Positions 15,531-23,259 of a stretch of DNA of 48,412 nt are shown here, piece by piece. The notes under the pieces are model-generated. The model worked only from the letters and a program-made list of their open reading frames with translations, was not told the origin of the DNA and searched no databases. The DNA comes from a virus, in IMG/VR virus record IMGVR_UViG_3300035698_032172, positions 1-48,412 of that record; one strand, given 5' to 3'. Numbering within the stretch: the stretch's first letter is position 1; each line of letters begins with the position of its first letter. The translations under genes were made by a program, and so were the position numbers.

Positions 15531-15931
15531 TATACTTCTTCCTCAAAATCTCTTACATATTCGCCTGTCTCAGCAAAATGAGTCAGGATTGGTAGCAATG
15601 CTTTAACCTGCTCTTGTGTAAGATGCATACGTGTAGTGAGTAGAACATCATCAGGTATCTCAAAGGGAACCCAACCTGTTCCACCTTGCCTTGTTTTACT
15701 CGCCATGATCTTAGGGTCGGCATTATCAACGCCAAACCAAATCGCAGGTTCAGTAGCTAACGAGCTGTCTTGCAAGCTGCACCCAGCTCCATACCTATCT
15801 GTGAAATGCCAAATCCCAAAGCCCCGACCTGTAACATCACGATAGAGAGAATTAAGAAGAGTCCTCTCATAGGTTTCCCCATCTTTTGTGAATTCTTCTG
15901 TTACATTTTCATCTATTTCTGTGTCGCTCAT
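15530..15931 (-). CDS. Conserved phage protein of unknown function
   Basis: A 133-residue protein of a type often seen in phages: GFGIWHFTDRYGAGCSLQDSS, then an AIWFGVDN segment and the C-terminal MHLTQEQVKALLPILTHFAETGE. The pattern is a beta-rich core followed by a helix. No biochemical role is known to me. TAA overlaps the downstream ATG. Confidence 0.65.
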   Translation of the reverse strand: MSDTEIDENVTEEFTKDGETYERTLLNSLYRDVTGRGFGIWHFTDRYGAGCSLQDSSLATEPAIWFGVDNADPKIMASKTRQGGTGWVPFEIPDDVLLTTRMHLTQEQVKALLPILTHFAETGEYVRDFEEEV

Positions 15932-15934
15932 TAT

Positions 15935-16513
15935 TTACTCCCGTATATTACGCCATTGAGCTATTGTTGTTATTTCCCTGCCGCCTGAAACTCTATCTCT
16001 ATCAGTCTCCAACTTCCACTGCTTTTTAACATTGATATATGCGGTAGTAATAGTTACTCCGTTCTTATACTTGACCAGCACTGTTTTATTAAAAGGTGGT
16101 AATCCTGCTATAACTGACGACCATGTTAAAGATTTAGTTTTTATTGTTGGAGTTATATCTGCTTTCTTCTTTTTTGCCGCAGATTTAATCGTTGCTTCTA
16201 CCCATTTATACTTATCATCACCATCGACTTTTCTTGTATAGAAAGATCCTACGTCCCCTCTCTGCGGCCACGGTTTTGTAAAATCATTCTGCCATATCCA
16301 TAGCCACTTGTTATCTTTCCTGCCGTTAATTTCAAAGAACAGACCAGCCTGGCTCGTACCGTTTATAGGATCTACATCAACGATTACTCCTGTTGCTCTT
16401 TCATGCCACTTGCCAGTAGCCCCTGAAACCTTATCAACTATTGTAAAAAGGACAATAGCCAGGATGAGAACTATGATAGCTATAACGATTTTTCGATTAT
16501 CGGTGAGTTTCAT
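15935..16513 (-). CDS. Membrane-anchored protein with C-terminal DUF551-like domain
   Basis: A 192-residue protein with one N-terminal membrane anchor (IVIAIIVLILAIVLFTIV), a beta-rich external or cytoplasmic segment (residues 40-105), and a C-terminal module (WSSVIAGLPPFNKTVLVKYKNG ... TTIAQWRNI) resembling DUF551 phage proteins. Fusion of DUF551-like and anchored parts is unusual. The start overlaps the upstream gene by 17 bases. Confidence 0.55.
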   Translation of the reverse strand: MKLTDNRKIVIAIIVLILAIVLFTIVDKVSGATGKWHERATGVIVDVDPINGTSQAGLFFEINGRKDNKWLWIWQNDFTKPWPQRGDVGSFYTRKVDGDDKYKWVEATIKSAAKKKKADITPTIKTKSLTWSSVIAGLPPFNKTVLVKYKNGVTITTAYINVKKQWKLETDRDRVSGGREITTIAQWRNIRE

Positions 16514-17039
16514 TTTTGCTCCTTGTTTTTTTTAATCTTTTTAGTTTCTTTTTAATAGATGGATATTTTTTAGTTCTTCTCATAATACGAAGAACTTTAC
16601 TTCTCTCAGGTTCCATGAGACAACTATCACCATATCTCCAATTGCTTATGTCCTCAGCCCCATACATAAATCCTGCTCTATGCAAACGTCTTAGGAGATC
16701 AGGTATGATACAGCCACTTATATTCCTTATGAGAACAGCATCTTTTTCTTCTTTCTTATGGACACCATAAAAACAACTTTGCTCTTGCATCTTTCTGAGA
16801 TACTTTTTAAGATTTTTAATTTTTTCTTTAGTATATTTTATCTCAGATCTTACATAGTTAGAAGGAGGTCTTTCAACTTTCCAAAATTCTAGAGCAATAC
16901 TATAGCCACAACTATCAATAGTATTAAACAGATGTTGTTCTATATCATCCATTGAGTAAGAATCATGGAAAGACTTAAAGCCATAGTCATTACTCTGATG
17001 CCCTGGTCCAAAACTTGCATAGTAATAAATCCAAATCAT
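16497..17039 (-). CDS. Hypothetical basic protein
   Basis: A 180-residue protein starting MIWIYYYASFGPGHQSN, a distinctive aromatic N-terminus, with a charged middle and a very basic C-terminal end (RRTKKYPSIKKKLKRLKKTR) that could bind nucleic acid. AAAGGG lies before the ATG. Unrecognised. Confidence 0.55.
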   Translation of the reverse strand: MIWIYYYASFGPGHQSNDYGFKSFHDSYSMDDIEQHLFNTIDSCGYSIALEFWKVERPPSNYVRSEIKYTKEKIKNLKKYLRKMQEQSCFYGVHKKEEKDAVLIRNISGCIIPDLLRRLHRAGFMYGAEDISNWRYGDSCLMEPERSKVLRIMRRTKKYPSIKKKLKRLKKTRSKNETHR

Positions 17040-17070
17040 AATCCCTTTGACTCCAACAAAGCTATAAATT

Positions 17071-17130
17071 CTATTTTCTTAAAATACAGAAAATCATGGC
17101 AACTGATTTTAAAAAAGTTCGTCTAATCAT
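17071..17130 (-). CDS. Possible 19-residue peptide
   Basis: In the 93-base gap between two genes, an ATG two bases after the upstream stop opens MIRRTFLKSVAMIFCILRK and ends at TAG. The RRTFLKS beginning and hydrophobic middle resemble a truncated Tat-type signal. No good ribosome site; it may be chance or the remnant of a larger gene. Confidence 0.2.
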   Translation of the reverse strand: MIRRTFLKSVAMIFCILRK

Positions 17131-17132
17131 GA

Positions 17133-17351
17133 TTAGTTTTCCTCACTTTGCTCATTTCTTATTTCTGAGATAGTAGGATAGTCAGTACTGACTTTCAAGT
17201 AATAATCCAAAATCCATTTTGAAGCAAGCCATTCTTCTGTTGTGTCTTTAATATCTTTCCATCTATGGACCCAATATTCTTGAAGAAAATACGTGACTCC
17301 GCATTTTATTATTCTTATATCTTCGTCTTCATTTATGGCGATTAATTCCAT
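17133..17351 (-). CDS. Hypothetical small protein
   Basis: The preferred start is ATG 17351 (MELIAINEDEDIRI...), directly at the end of the methyltransferase-like gene, giving 72 residues; longer starts would overlap that gene by about 75 bases. The sequence has a tryptophan-rich middle (YWVHRWKDIKDTTEEWLASKWIL). No known family. Confidence 0.5.
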   Translation of the reverse strand: MELIAINEDEDIRIIKCGVTYFLQEYWVHRWKDIKDTTEEWLASKWILDYYLKVSTDYPTISEIRNEQSEEN

Positions 17352-17352
17352 T

Positions 17353-17958
17353 TTACCACACTGACCTTTTATTAGCTTGTTCACATTCAGACCGACACCA
17401 ACTACCTTGCCAATCGCAATATCTGCCATACTTACGATGAAGTTTTTTCATATCTTCAAGATTATCACCACAAATGTTATCCCATATGTCATGCCATACT
17501 GCATCATATCTTTGACCTTTTTCAGGCTTATATTCAAGAGCATCAGCATGAATAATAATAAGTTTTTTATTCTTTGGACACTTATCTTTATAGTGTTCTG
17601 CCACAAGATCAATTACATCTTGAGACTTTTCTATGACAGTTATTATTCTTACTTCTTTTTTCTTAAATAAAGCTTCGACAATCCATCCAAGACCAAGACC
17701 ATTGATAAGCACTTTACCTTTTGCTTTATATATGAAGAATCTATGGTCGTTTATTTCGGCAGGAGTATCAGACATAATAGTCGAACGACCTCTAACCAGT
17801 CTTGTATATTCTCCTGTGTCTATGGTTCTACCACTATGGAAAGAAGCTCTAAGATTATGGAAAGAAGCATCTTTTTCAGAGACAGTGAATTTTTCAACTG
17901 CCCAGTCTCCGCTTTTTCCCTCAGGAACATCAACTTTTATTTTATTTATATCTTTCAT
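17353..17958 (-). CDS. Spermidine-synthase-like Rossmann protein / methyltransferase
   Basis: A 201-residue protein. After an N-terminal beta-rich lead, residues 85-150 show the Rossmann methyltransferase pattern of the spermidine synthase group: VLINGLGLGWIVEAL (glycine-rich loop I), ITVIEKSQDVIDLV (acidic residue after strand 2), ADALEY (motif II), and YDAVWHDIWDN (strand 4). The C-terminal HRKYGRYCDWQGSWCRSEC is a cysteine-rich extension recurring in phage versions. The substrate is unknown; a role in small-molecule or nucleotide methylation is only inferred. Confidence 0.7.
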   Translation of the reverse strand: MKDINKIKVDVPEGKSGDWAVEKFTVSEKDASFHNLRASFHSGRTIDTGEYTRLVRGRSTIMSDTPAEINDHRFFIYKAKGKVLINGLGLGWIVEALFKKKEVRIITVIEKSQDVIDLVAEHYKDKCPKNKKLIIIHADALEYKPEKGQRYDAVWHDIWDNICGDNLEDMKKLHRKYGRYCDWQGSWCRSECEQANKRSVW

Positions 17959-18000
17959 TATTACCTCATAAGAACATTACTTTTCTTATGCTTTCAAAAA

Positions 18001-18020
18001 ATAATTTCTCTGGAATTTTT
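18001..18020 (-). promoter_or_regulatory. Copy of the TTCCAGAGAAA element
   Basis: AAAAATTCCAGAGAAATTAT follows directly after the stop of the small membrane gene. Downstream a T-run leads into TTGAAA (17997-17992) with a poor -10 18 bases later, whose position would remove the ribosome site of the methyltransferase-like gene. So the role may not be that of a promoter. Confidence 0.4.
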
Positions 18021-18126
18021 AGAATATCTTACCTAGTATGAAACCTATCCCAAGGACAATAACTAAAACTGCTATTATCAGAGTTCCAATACCATCAAGA
18101 TTTAAATACCCTCTGCGTTTAATCAT
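18019..18126 (-). CDS. Small single-span membrane protein
   Basis: A 35-residue protein: a basic, aromatic beginning (MIKRRGYLNLDG) then one membrane segment (IGTLIIAVLVIVLGIGFILG). AAGGGAAGC lies upstream of the ATG. Very short proteins of this kind are frequent in this phage. Its stop merges with a TTCCAGAGAAA element. Confidence 0.55.
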   Translation of the reverse strand: MIKRRGYLNLDGIGTLIIAVLVIVLGIGFILGKIF

Positions 18127-18166
18127 TATGCTTCCCTTTATTTAATAGTTTCTCTTCTATACTCAA

Positions 18167-18364
18167 TTATTCAGCTTCAGAGAAACATACTTCTGCGATT
18201 ACAAACTTTACACACATTTGCACCATTTCTATATCTTCCTTATCTTTAGGACCCTCAACATCTATATTTTTAAGTTGTTGTTTATACTTTTTAAAAGATT
18301 CCATTAGCTGATCTCTTTTTGATAAAGCTAAAGCTCTTTTGCTTTCGTTGCTTATGTCTTTCAT
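18167..18364 (-). CDS. Hypothetical small helical protein
   Basis: A 65-residue helical protein (LALSKRDQLMESFKKYKQQL, then EDIEMVQMCVKFVIAEVCFSEAE). The second part resembles the C-terminus of the proteins near 29.4 kb (MQCVAIVSFELDLKHREIE), possibly distant paralogy. It begins just after the sigma-factor gene. Confidence 0.45.
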   Translation of the reverse strand: MKDISNESKRALALSKRDQLMESFKKYKQQLKNIDVEGPKDKEDIEMVQMCVKFVIAEVCFSEAE

Positions 18365-18375
18365 ATTTTTATCCC

Positions 18376-18945
18376 CTATATAGCGACATTCTCAAGTCCC
18401 ATTCTTTTGACCGCCCACAAACAATTTTTCCTTCCTTCTTTAAGACGGCTACTCACCGATGAACCTCTCATACCCATCAATTCTCCTGTTTCGACAAGAT
18501 TATGGTCATCCAAATAGTAATTAATCATAGCTTCTGCATTTCGTGTTGTTGTCCAATCCAGGAGAAGCTTAGTGATAAGTTCCTTATTTTCTAATTTCAA
18601 CAAGTTCTTATCAATATAGCACCCGTCAAATATACTGCGTCCTGACACATGCTCCCAAGAACTATGCTCAGGAACGTCACAGTTAGTTTTAAGCATTGGG
18701 ATCTTTCTTGCTTCGACCCACTTACCTTTATATGTATAACCTTTTCTTCCTACATGGCTTCTGACATAATCAATCATATCAAATTTCGCTGCTCTCATAA
18801 TCAGGGGAGGATCAACATGGTCATTTTTCAAACTTCTTATCCATGCCTCATTGACCAATTCATCGACTTCAAAATGACTACCCCAATCTGTTTTCATCCT
18901 AGCCGCTGCTGCCTGTATTTTATCTATCATATCAACAAATGTCAT
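18376..18945 (-). CDS. ECF-type RNA polymerase sigma factor
   Basis: A 189-residue protein with a sigma region 2 (FEVDELVNEAWIRSLKN, residues about 25-41, followed by MRAAKFDMIDYVR) and a region 4 helix-turn-helix (LVETGELMGMRGSSVSSRLKEGRKNCLWAVKRM) at the end. Regions 1 and 3 are absent, as in ECF/phage-type factors. It would bind host core RNA polymerase and direct it to phage promoters; the recurrent TTCCAGAGAAA elements are candidate targets. Stop is TAG; reading on five codons would give a TGA overlapping the next ATG. Confidence 0.75.
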   Translation of the reverse strand: MTFVDMIDKIQAAAARMKTDWGSHFEVDELVNEAWIRSLKNDHVDPPLIMRAAKFDMIDYVRSHVGRKGYTYKGKWVEARKIPMLKTNCDVPEHSSWEHVSGRSIFDGCYIDKNLLKLENKELITKLLLDWTTTRNAEAMINYYLDDHNLVETGELMGMRGSSVSSRLKEGRKNCLWAVKRMGLENVAI

Positions 18946-19139
18946 GAATGAATTCCTTTAACATTTTTTCTTCCTGAAAAACAAAAATATCCATAAAAAA
19001 ACCCGATGAGACCAAAACAAGTATGAGTACAAAAAGCAATGCACAACAGATACCATTTCTTCGGTCTTGTATTCTTGTTAGAGCAATACATAGTAAACCC
19101 TATGATGCCCAATACCGGCCATATCAACAACCATTCCAT
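18942..19139 (-). CDS. Two-span membrane protein
   Basis: A 65-residue protein with hydrophobic segments at about 2-18 and 29-53. Its stop overlaps the sigma-factor start (ATGA), and its start follows the upstream membrane gene directly, so both are co-transcribed with the sigma factor. Possibly a membrane tether; function not known. Confidence 0.55.
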   Translation of the reverse strand: MEWLLIWPVLGIIGFTMYCSNKNTRPKKWYLLCIAFCTHTCFGLIGFFYGYFCFSGRKNVKGIHS

Positions 19140-20182
19140 TACTCAGTCTCCTCTTCGTCCTCATTGACGAACTCAACGAATGGGCATACTCCATGGTACA
19201 AAGCCCCAAGAGTCTCCCATAGGACACCAAAGCCCGTACAGACCTTATATGTCCCACCCTTGACATTCTTAGTTCTTGCCACAAAGAATTCACCACACCA
19301 TTCTATGAAAGCCACACCTACAGGCTCAAGACCATTAACCATCTTTTCAAAAAGACTATAAGGAATTTCTCCATCAGCTTTTTTAATCTTACGTTCATCT
19401 CTTTCTTTTTGCAATTTTTTCTTTTCTATATCTGCTAACCACCTTATCTCTTCTCTGCGACTTGCATTATCAGATCTTGCCTGATGATACCCATTGATCT
19501 TAAATCCAAGGAACTGCATAAATTTCTCAGACGATGTAGCTACCTTCACAAAAATATATGACACTAATGTAGATATCGCTAAGATGCCTGCTACCCATGC
19601 AAGGAATATTATATGAGCGACTACAAAAAGAGCAAACCATAAGCAAGCTATTTTGATACAAAGACACAAATGAGCCAAGCACCAACCTATAGCAAAAAAG
19701 AAGTAGAAAACTGCCAGTGCTAGACAAAGAAAAAATGCGGCAATGACATAAAGAACTGCTTTTATATAAATGATCCCACCAAGCACCATAGTCAATACTC
19801 CAACAGTGAGTAGAGTCATAAGTACGGTTTTGATACAAAGCCCTATCAATGTCTGGGCAGGACTTCTGATCATATCCTTAGACAGTCTATCTATCCATTT
19901 GCCTAAACCAAAATAGTCCAAGAAATCTAACAACTTCTTACCCACAGAAGTCCATGAACAAACCTTATAAAAACCCCTAGTAAGCTTTATGAATAACCAC
20001 CCCATGAACAAGAGTGGAGACATTATAGCTGTCAGCACCGAGAACCAAAACAGGAACTGAGTATAAATACATAAACTTGTTCGTTCAGAGTTATATCCCA
20101 CATCTTCGAAAGACCACAATTTACGAAGAGCTAGGAAATATTTATAATGAAAACTGTTTCTACTTATCGCGAGCATCAACAT
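19139..20182 (-). CDS. Polytopic membrane protein
   Basis: Start ATG 20182 with AAAGGG upstream gives 347 residues. At least five hydrophobic segments occupy residues about 40-220, including VLTMVLGGIIYIKAVLYVIAAFFLCLALAVFYFFFAIG-type stretches, followed by a charged helical region rich in Glu/Lys/Arg and a short C-terminal domain. No transporter signature is recognised. It is the largest membrane protein here and heads the sigma-factor operon segment. Confidence 0.6.
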   Translation of the reverse strand: MLMLAISRNSFHYKYFLALRKLWSFEDVGYNSERTSLCIYTQFLFWFSVLTAIMSPLLFMGWLFIKLTRGFYKVCSWTSVGKKLLDFLDYFGLGKWIDRLSKDMIRSPAQTLIGLCIKTVLMTLLTVGVLTMVLGGIIYIKAVLYVIAAFFLCLALAVFYFFFAIGWCLAHLCLCIKIACLWFALFVVAHIIFLAWVAGILAISTLVSYIFVKVATSSEKFMQFLGFKINGYHQARSDNASRREEIRWLADIEKKKLQKERDERKIKKADGEIPYSLFEKMVNGLEPVGVAFIEWCGEFFVARTKNVKGGTYKVCTGFGVLWETLGALYHGVCPFVEFVNEDEEETE

Positions 20183-20203
20183 AACAAAAATCCCTTTCAA
20201 AAA

Positions 20204-20548
20204 TTATAGAATATCTTCCATGGTAGAGGCAAGAGTTCTCTTCTCTTTTTCCTCTTCCTTCTTTTCCTCTTCCTTCTCAGGTTTATTCATCCTGACCAGA
20301 TCGATAATGCCATCATTATCTTCAACAGATGGAAATTTTTCCTTGACGGAATTGAAGAAAACGTCCCCTTTTATTTCTTTTGGAACGATTGACAAAGCGT
20401 ATGAGAGAACAGCAACATCATTCTCTAAACTTTTTGTCTGTTCTGTTAGGACATCTGTGTTATATGCTGTCCTAACTTTATAAGCATAAACCGAAAAGCT
20501 CATAATCACGATTATTAGAATAACCAAAAAAGTCCCTACTTTCATCAT
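20204..20548 (-). CDS. Membrane-anchored charged protein
   Basis: A 114-residue protein with a single N-terminal membrane anchor (VGTFLVILIIVIMSFSVYA) and a soluble, coiled-coil-like domain ending in an uninterrupted Glu/Lys run (PEKEEEKKEEEKEKR). AAAGGATTT precedes the ATG-ATG start. First gene after a good promoter. Confidence 0.6.
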   Translation of the reverse strand: MMKVGTFLVILIIVIMSFSVYAYKVRTAYNTDVLTEQTKSLENDVAVLSYALSIVPKEIKGDVFFNSVKEKFPSVEDNDGIIDLVRMNKPEKEEEKKEEEKEKRTLASTMEDIL

Positions 20549-20600
20549 AAATCCTTTCTACATCATAAGTTATATTATTACATCATTTTTATTTAACTGC

Positions 20601-20629
20601 ATTATACCACTTTCTTCTTTTGTTTGCAA
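20601..20629 (-). promoter_or_regulatory. Sigma-70 promoter
   Basis: TTGCAA (20629-20624), 17 bases, TATAAT (20606-20601) on the minus strand in a 99-base gap. The spacer contains GAAAGTGG. It should drive the anchored charged protein, the polytopic membrane protein and perhaps the sigma factor. Confidence 0.65.
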
Positions 20630-20647
20630 CAAAAAAATATAAAAAAT

Positions 20648-20881
20648 TTATTTTTCTTTGTCGTCGATCAACTTTTGTGCTACATAAGCATCTCTGATCT
20701 CATCTGCTTCCCAATTCATCCATAGCTCTCCATCACAATCTTTATCGAGACATTCAAAGACAGGAACTTCTACAGTGAATTGTAGATAGCCATAAGGGAA
20801 CGTATGGTTCCTCCATGTCTTTGAGACACTAGATCCACCGCACGTAGGGCATTTAAAATCATTAGATTTCTTTTCAGCCAT
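20648..20881 (-). CDS. YgiT/MqsA-like zinc-ribbon protein
   Basis: A 77-residue protein with FKCPTCGGSS near the N-terminus and FECLDKDCDG about 40 residues later, making the four-cysteine zinc ribbon of the YgiT/MqsA N-terminal type. The helix-turn-helix half of an antitoxin is absent. Coupled to the upstream gene by TAATG. Confidence 0.6.
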   Translation of the reverse strand: MAEKKSNDFKCPTCGGSSVSKTWRNHTFPYGYLQFTVEVPVFECLDKDCDGELWMNWEADEIRDAYVAQKLIDDKEK

Positions 20882-21432
20882 TATGCCTCCGTCTCTTCTT
20901 TAGATAAAATTTCTTTAACCAATCTGAACCCACTAATTTTCATAGTCCTTGGTTCGTTGAATCGGCATGTGCCGATGACGAAATCATTAGCTCTTGACTT
21001 CATCATATCGATAACTTCTTGAGAAGGTTTTTTATAGAAATATATAGCGACACTCTGATAAGAAGGATGTTTAGAAAGAAGTTTATCGATTATATCTTTA
21101 TAAAAATCTTTACCCCTACAATAATCTCTAAGATGCTTTAAAGCTTCTTCTTCATATCCATCCTTAAACTCTCCACCGATTCCATTATTAAACCATCCAG
21201 GTGTAGGATAAATCGCACAAGGTCTAAGAATTCCATGGTCATCAGGACGCTGTTCTATCCATTCATCCATCGATTCATACATATCTTCTCCAACCTCTTT
21301 TCTAAACTTGACACTCTCTTCATGACCAACTTCGCAATCTCCTATCTGGCCTGTAAGACAAGCACACATCTCTCTTTCAAAATTGCCAGCATACTGATCT
21401 GTATCAACAACGAATAGATATTTGTCACTCAT
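20881..21432 (-). CDS. Conserved phage protein (DTDQYAGNFERE family)
   Basis: From ATG 21432 (AAGGG upstream) the protein has 183 residues and starts YLFVVDTDQYAGNFEREMC, then GQIGDCEVG and later AIYPTPGWFNNGIGG and YQSVAIYFYKKPS. These are signatures of a protein family that I recognise from many unrelated phages, without known activity. An earlier in-frame start would overlap the upstream gene. Function unknown. Confidence 0.65.
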   Translation of the reverse strand: MSDKYLFVVDTDQYAGNFEREMCACLTGQIGDCEVGHEESVKFRKEVGEDMYESMDEWIEQRPDDHGILRPCAIYPTPGWFNNGIGGEFKDGYEEEALKHLRDYCRGKDFYKDIIDKLLSKHPSYQSVAIYFYKKPSQEVIDMMKSRANDFVIGTCRFNEPRTMKISGFRLVKEILSKEETEA

Positions 21433-21436
21433 GCTA

Positions 21437-21754
21437 TCATCCCTTTTTCTGAAACCTAAAATACGCGTCAAAAGATTCATCCCTGGAAGGTTTTTCATAA
21501 TTAACTGTCCAACCTGCTTTACGGAATTCAGCTTCTATGTTAAGCCATCCCTTATCAAGGATGTCCGATGTCGTTATGCTTTCCAGTGCGTTTTTTATTC
21601 TCTCAATAACATCTTTCTGCTTGACTATCGCAACACCTGTCGAGACTTTAATATGTTCAGTGATCTCCTGATTGAATGCTATCATAACTTCATCAGGTCT
21701 ACTTCCCCTTTTCATAGCTATCGCTGAATCAGGTCTAAGAGGTTTAATTTTCAT
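21437..21754 (-). CDS. Conserved phage protein, paralogue pair 2, copy A
   Basis: From ATG 21754 the protein has 105 residues. It is a clear paralogue of the next gene: both share (R/L)PDEV(M/I)xAFN, a middle with ER/SRIxxxL/I, a GWL(N/D)(I/V)E element, and (F/W)RKAGW(T/V)V then Y/NE(S)... at the end. Such proteins are widespread in phages, with no known activity. Overlaps slightly with the neighbouring genes. Confidence 0.6.
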   Translation of the reverse strand: MKIKPLRPDSAIAMKRGSRPDEVMIAFNQEITEHIKVSTGVAIVKQKDVIERIKNALESITTSDILDKGWLNIEAEFRKAGWTVNYEKPSRDESFDAYFRFQKKG

Positions 21755-21758
21755 ACGA

Positions 21759-22073
21759 TTATTTCCCTTTCGGTCTAAATGTAAATGTAGGCTCATAACT
21801 TTCGTTATATCCTGGATTGTCAAACATAACAACCCAGCCTGCTTTTCTAAATATGTCTTCTACGTCAAGCCATCCTTTGTCACAGATTTTATCTCCAGAT
21901 ACTTTTTTTATCTTTTTCTGGATCCTGGAGATAGCCTCTTTCTGTGATACCTTGGCAGACAGTCCTTTCCAATTCTCAGCAATCAATTCGTTGAATGCCT
22001 CAATAACCTCATCGGGCAAAGACTCTTGCTTTTTACCTACTACCTCTTTTGGAGTAATTGGTTTAATCGACAT
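21759..22073 (-). CDS. Conserved phage protein, paralogue pair 2, copy B
   Basis: Start ATG 22073 gives 104 residues (MSIKPITPKEV...). The core SLPDEVIEAFNELIAENW, GWLDVEDIFRKAGW and the end NPGYNESYEP match a family common in T4-like and other phages. A tandem duplication gave this gene and the adjacent copy. Longer starts would overlap the zinc-finger gene; the start overlaps it by 11 bases. Confidence 0.65.
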   Translation of the reverse strand: MSIKPITPKEVVGKKQESLPDEVIEAFNELIAENWKGLSAKVSQKEAISRIQKKIKKVSGDKICDKGWLDVEDIFRKAGWVVMFDNPGYNESYEPTFTFRPKGK

Positions 22074-22320
22074 ATCCGAATCCTTTACAATCAGGGCATT
22101 CTCCATACAACATTTTCCCTGAAGGATTATGTGCAGGATCGCCTGTTCCAATTTCCACTTCCGTTTCTCCTTTGCAAGTAGGACAGTCAGGAAGCACTGT
22201 GAATCCTTCTATCTTAGCGGCTAACGCTTTACACGTATTAAGTTCGGCATTAGCTTTTCTCACATCAGTGATAATGGCATTATGTTCTGCTATTGAGATT
22301 TTTTTATCTCTGGTATTCAT
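22063..22320 (-). CDS. Small double zinc-knuckle protein
   Basis: An 85-residue protein: a helical N-terminal half, then CPTCKGETEVEI and CPDCKGFGYVD, a DnaJ-type CxxCxGxG pair forming one zinc site. A partner or RNA-binding role is plausible for such proteins but unproven. Coupled by an ATGA overlap. Confidence 0.6.
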   Translation of the reverse strand: MNTRDKKISIAEHNAIITDVRKANAELNTCKALAAKIEGFTVLPDCPTCKGETEVEIGTGDPAHNPSGKMLYGECPDCKGFGYVD

Positions 22321-22652
22321 TTAACACCTATAAGATATTTCTTTTTAGTCTCTTCAAAACTATCTTTAACCTGAACATAGGTGTAGAAGCCAGACAGATG
22401 AACAACATCTCCACCTTCATCAATGAAGTAGATTCCATCAGAACCTTCCTCACTACCCACTGACTTGTCATTAAGCTCCCAATACCTGATAGTATTGCCA
22501 TTCATATCTTCTTTGACCACAAGCCAATCTGAGCCGTATGCATCAGCCTTGTAGCTTGCCCAGTATCGTCCGATACGACTTGGCCCGATAAACAGAAAAA
22601 TAACAACTGCAACAATAACGATACTAATAACAGTAACTCTAGATTCATTCAT
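22317..22652 (-). CDS. Membrane-anchored small protein
   Basis: A 111-residue protein with one N-terminal anchor (VTVISIVIVAVVIFLFIG) and a beta-rich domain (YGSDWLVVKEDMNGNTIRYWEL ... YFIDEGGDVVHLSGFYTYVQV). It resembles lipoprotein-like or periplasmic small domains; no family recognised. GGAG lies upstream of the ATG. Confidence 0.55.
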   Translation of the reverse strand: MNESRVTVISIVIVAVVIFLFIGPSRIGRYWASYKADAYGSDWLVVKEDMNGNTIRYWELNDKSVGSEEGSDGIYFIDEGGDVVHLSGFYTYVQVKDSFEETKKKYLIGVK

Positions 22653-22656
22653 TTTA

Positions 22657-23259
22657 CTAACTCCAATTCACACTAAGTTGTTCTAATATATTTTTGAGAA
22701 TAGGAGCATCTTCAGGAAAATCATGACAAGCATTGTCACAAAGCCACTGTAGTCGCTCCACTTCCCACACGGTTAACTGTGTATTCTCTTTGCACTTAAT
22801 AAGCATAGTTCTTATCTCAGAGAGATTAGCACAACAAGAACCAAGCTCACTTTCTTCAAAGGAATCTTCACTGTCAAATTTTCCCTCTTTTGCCGCCAAA
22901 ACCATTTCACCAAAAGTTGGTCTTTTACCTATTGCCTTAAACCAATCTTCATCAGAGCATTTTACAGATGTAACTTGCGACCATTTTATTGCCTGCTCTT
23001 CATTGTCCGTAAGATAACGGAAAGGAACAGCATCAGACTCAATATCTTCGAAGTACTCACCATGAGTAAAAGACGATAACCGAACTGCATTAGGCAAAAC
23101 TACGATGTTACCATCTCTATCTTTCAATGCCCATGTCCGATACGTAGTTATTTCCCCTTCAACATATCGCTGAGGACCGAGCAAAGCAAATGCTGTCTCT
23201 CCCAAATTAAACTTAGGAGAGACAGTTTCCATATTAACTTGTACTGTATCTTTGCTCAT
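22657..23259 (-). CDS. Hypothetical protein
   Basis: A 200-residue soluble protein. The first half is beta-rich (NLGETAFALLGPQRYVEGEITTYRTW and so on), the second helical with several cysteines (ELGSCCANLSEIRTMLIKC). It ends with TAG directly followed by TAA, one of three such tandem stops here. The start overlaps the GHKL ATPase stop. Confidence 0.5.
   Translation of the reverse strand: MSKDTVQVNMETVSPKFNLGETAFALLGPQRYVEGEITTYRTWALKDRDGNIVVLPNAVRLSSFTHGEYFEDIESDAVPFRYLTDNEEQAIKWSQVTSVKCSDEDWFKAIGKRPTFGEMVLAAKEGKFDSEDSFEESELGSCCANLSEIRTMLIKCKENTQLTVWEVERLQWLCDNACHDFPEDAPILKNILEQLSVNWS

Noticed and set aside
17071-17130. Functional Tat-signal peptide gene
   Set aside because: Only 19 codons, no ribosome site and no mature part; listed only with low confidence.
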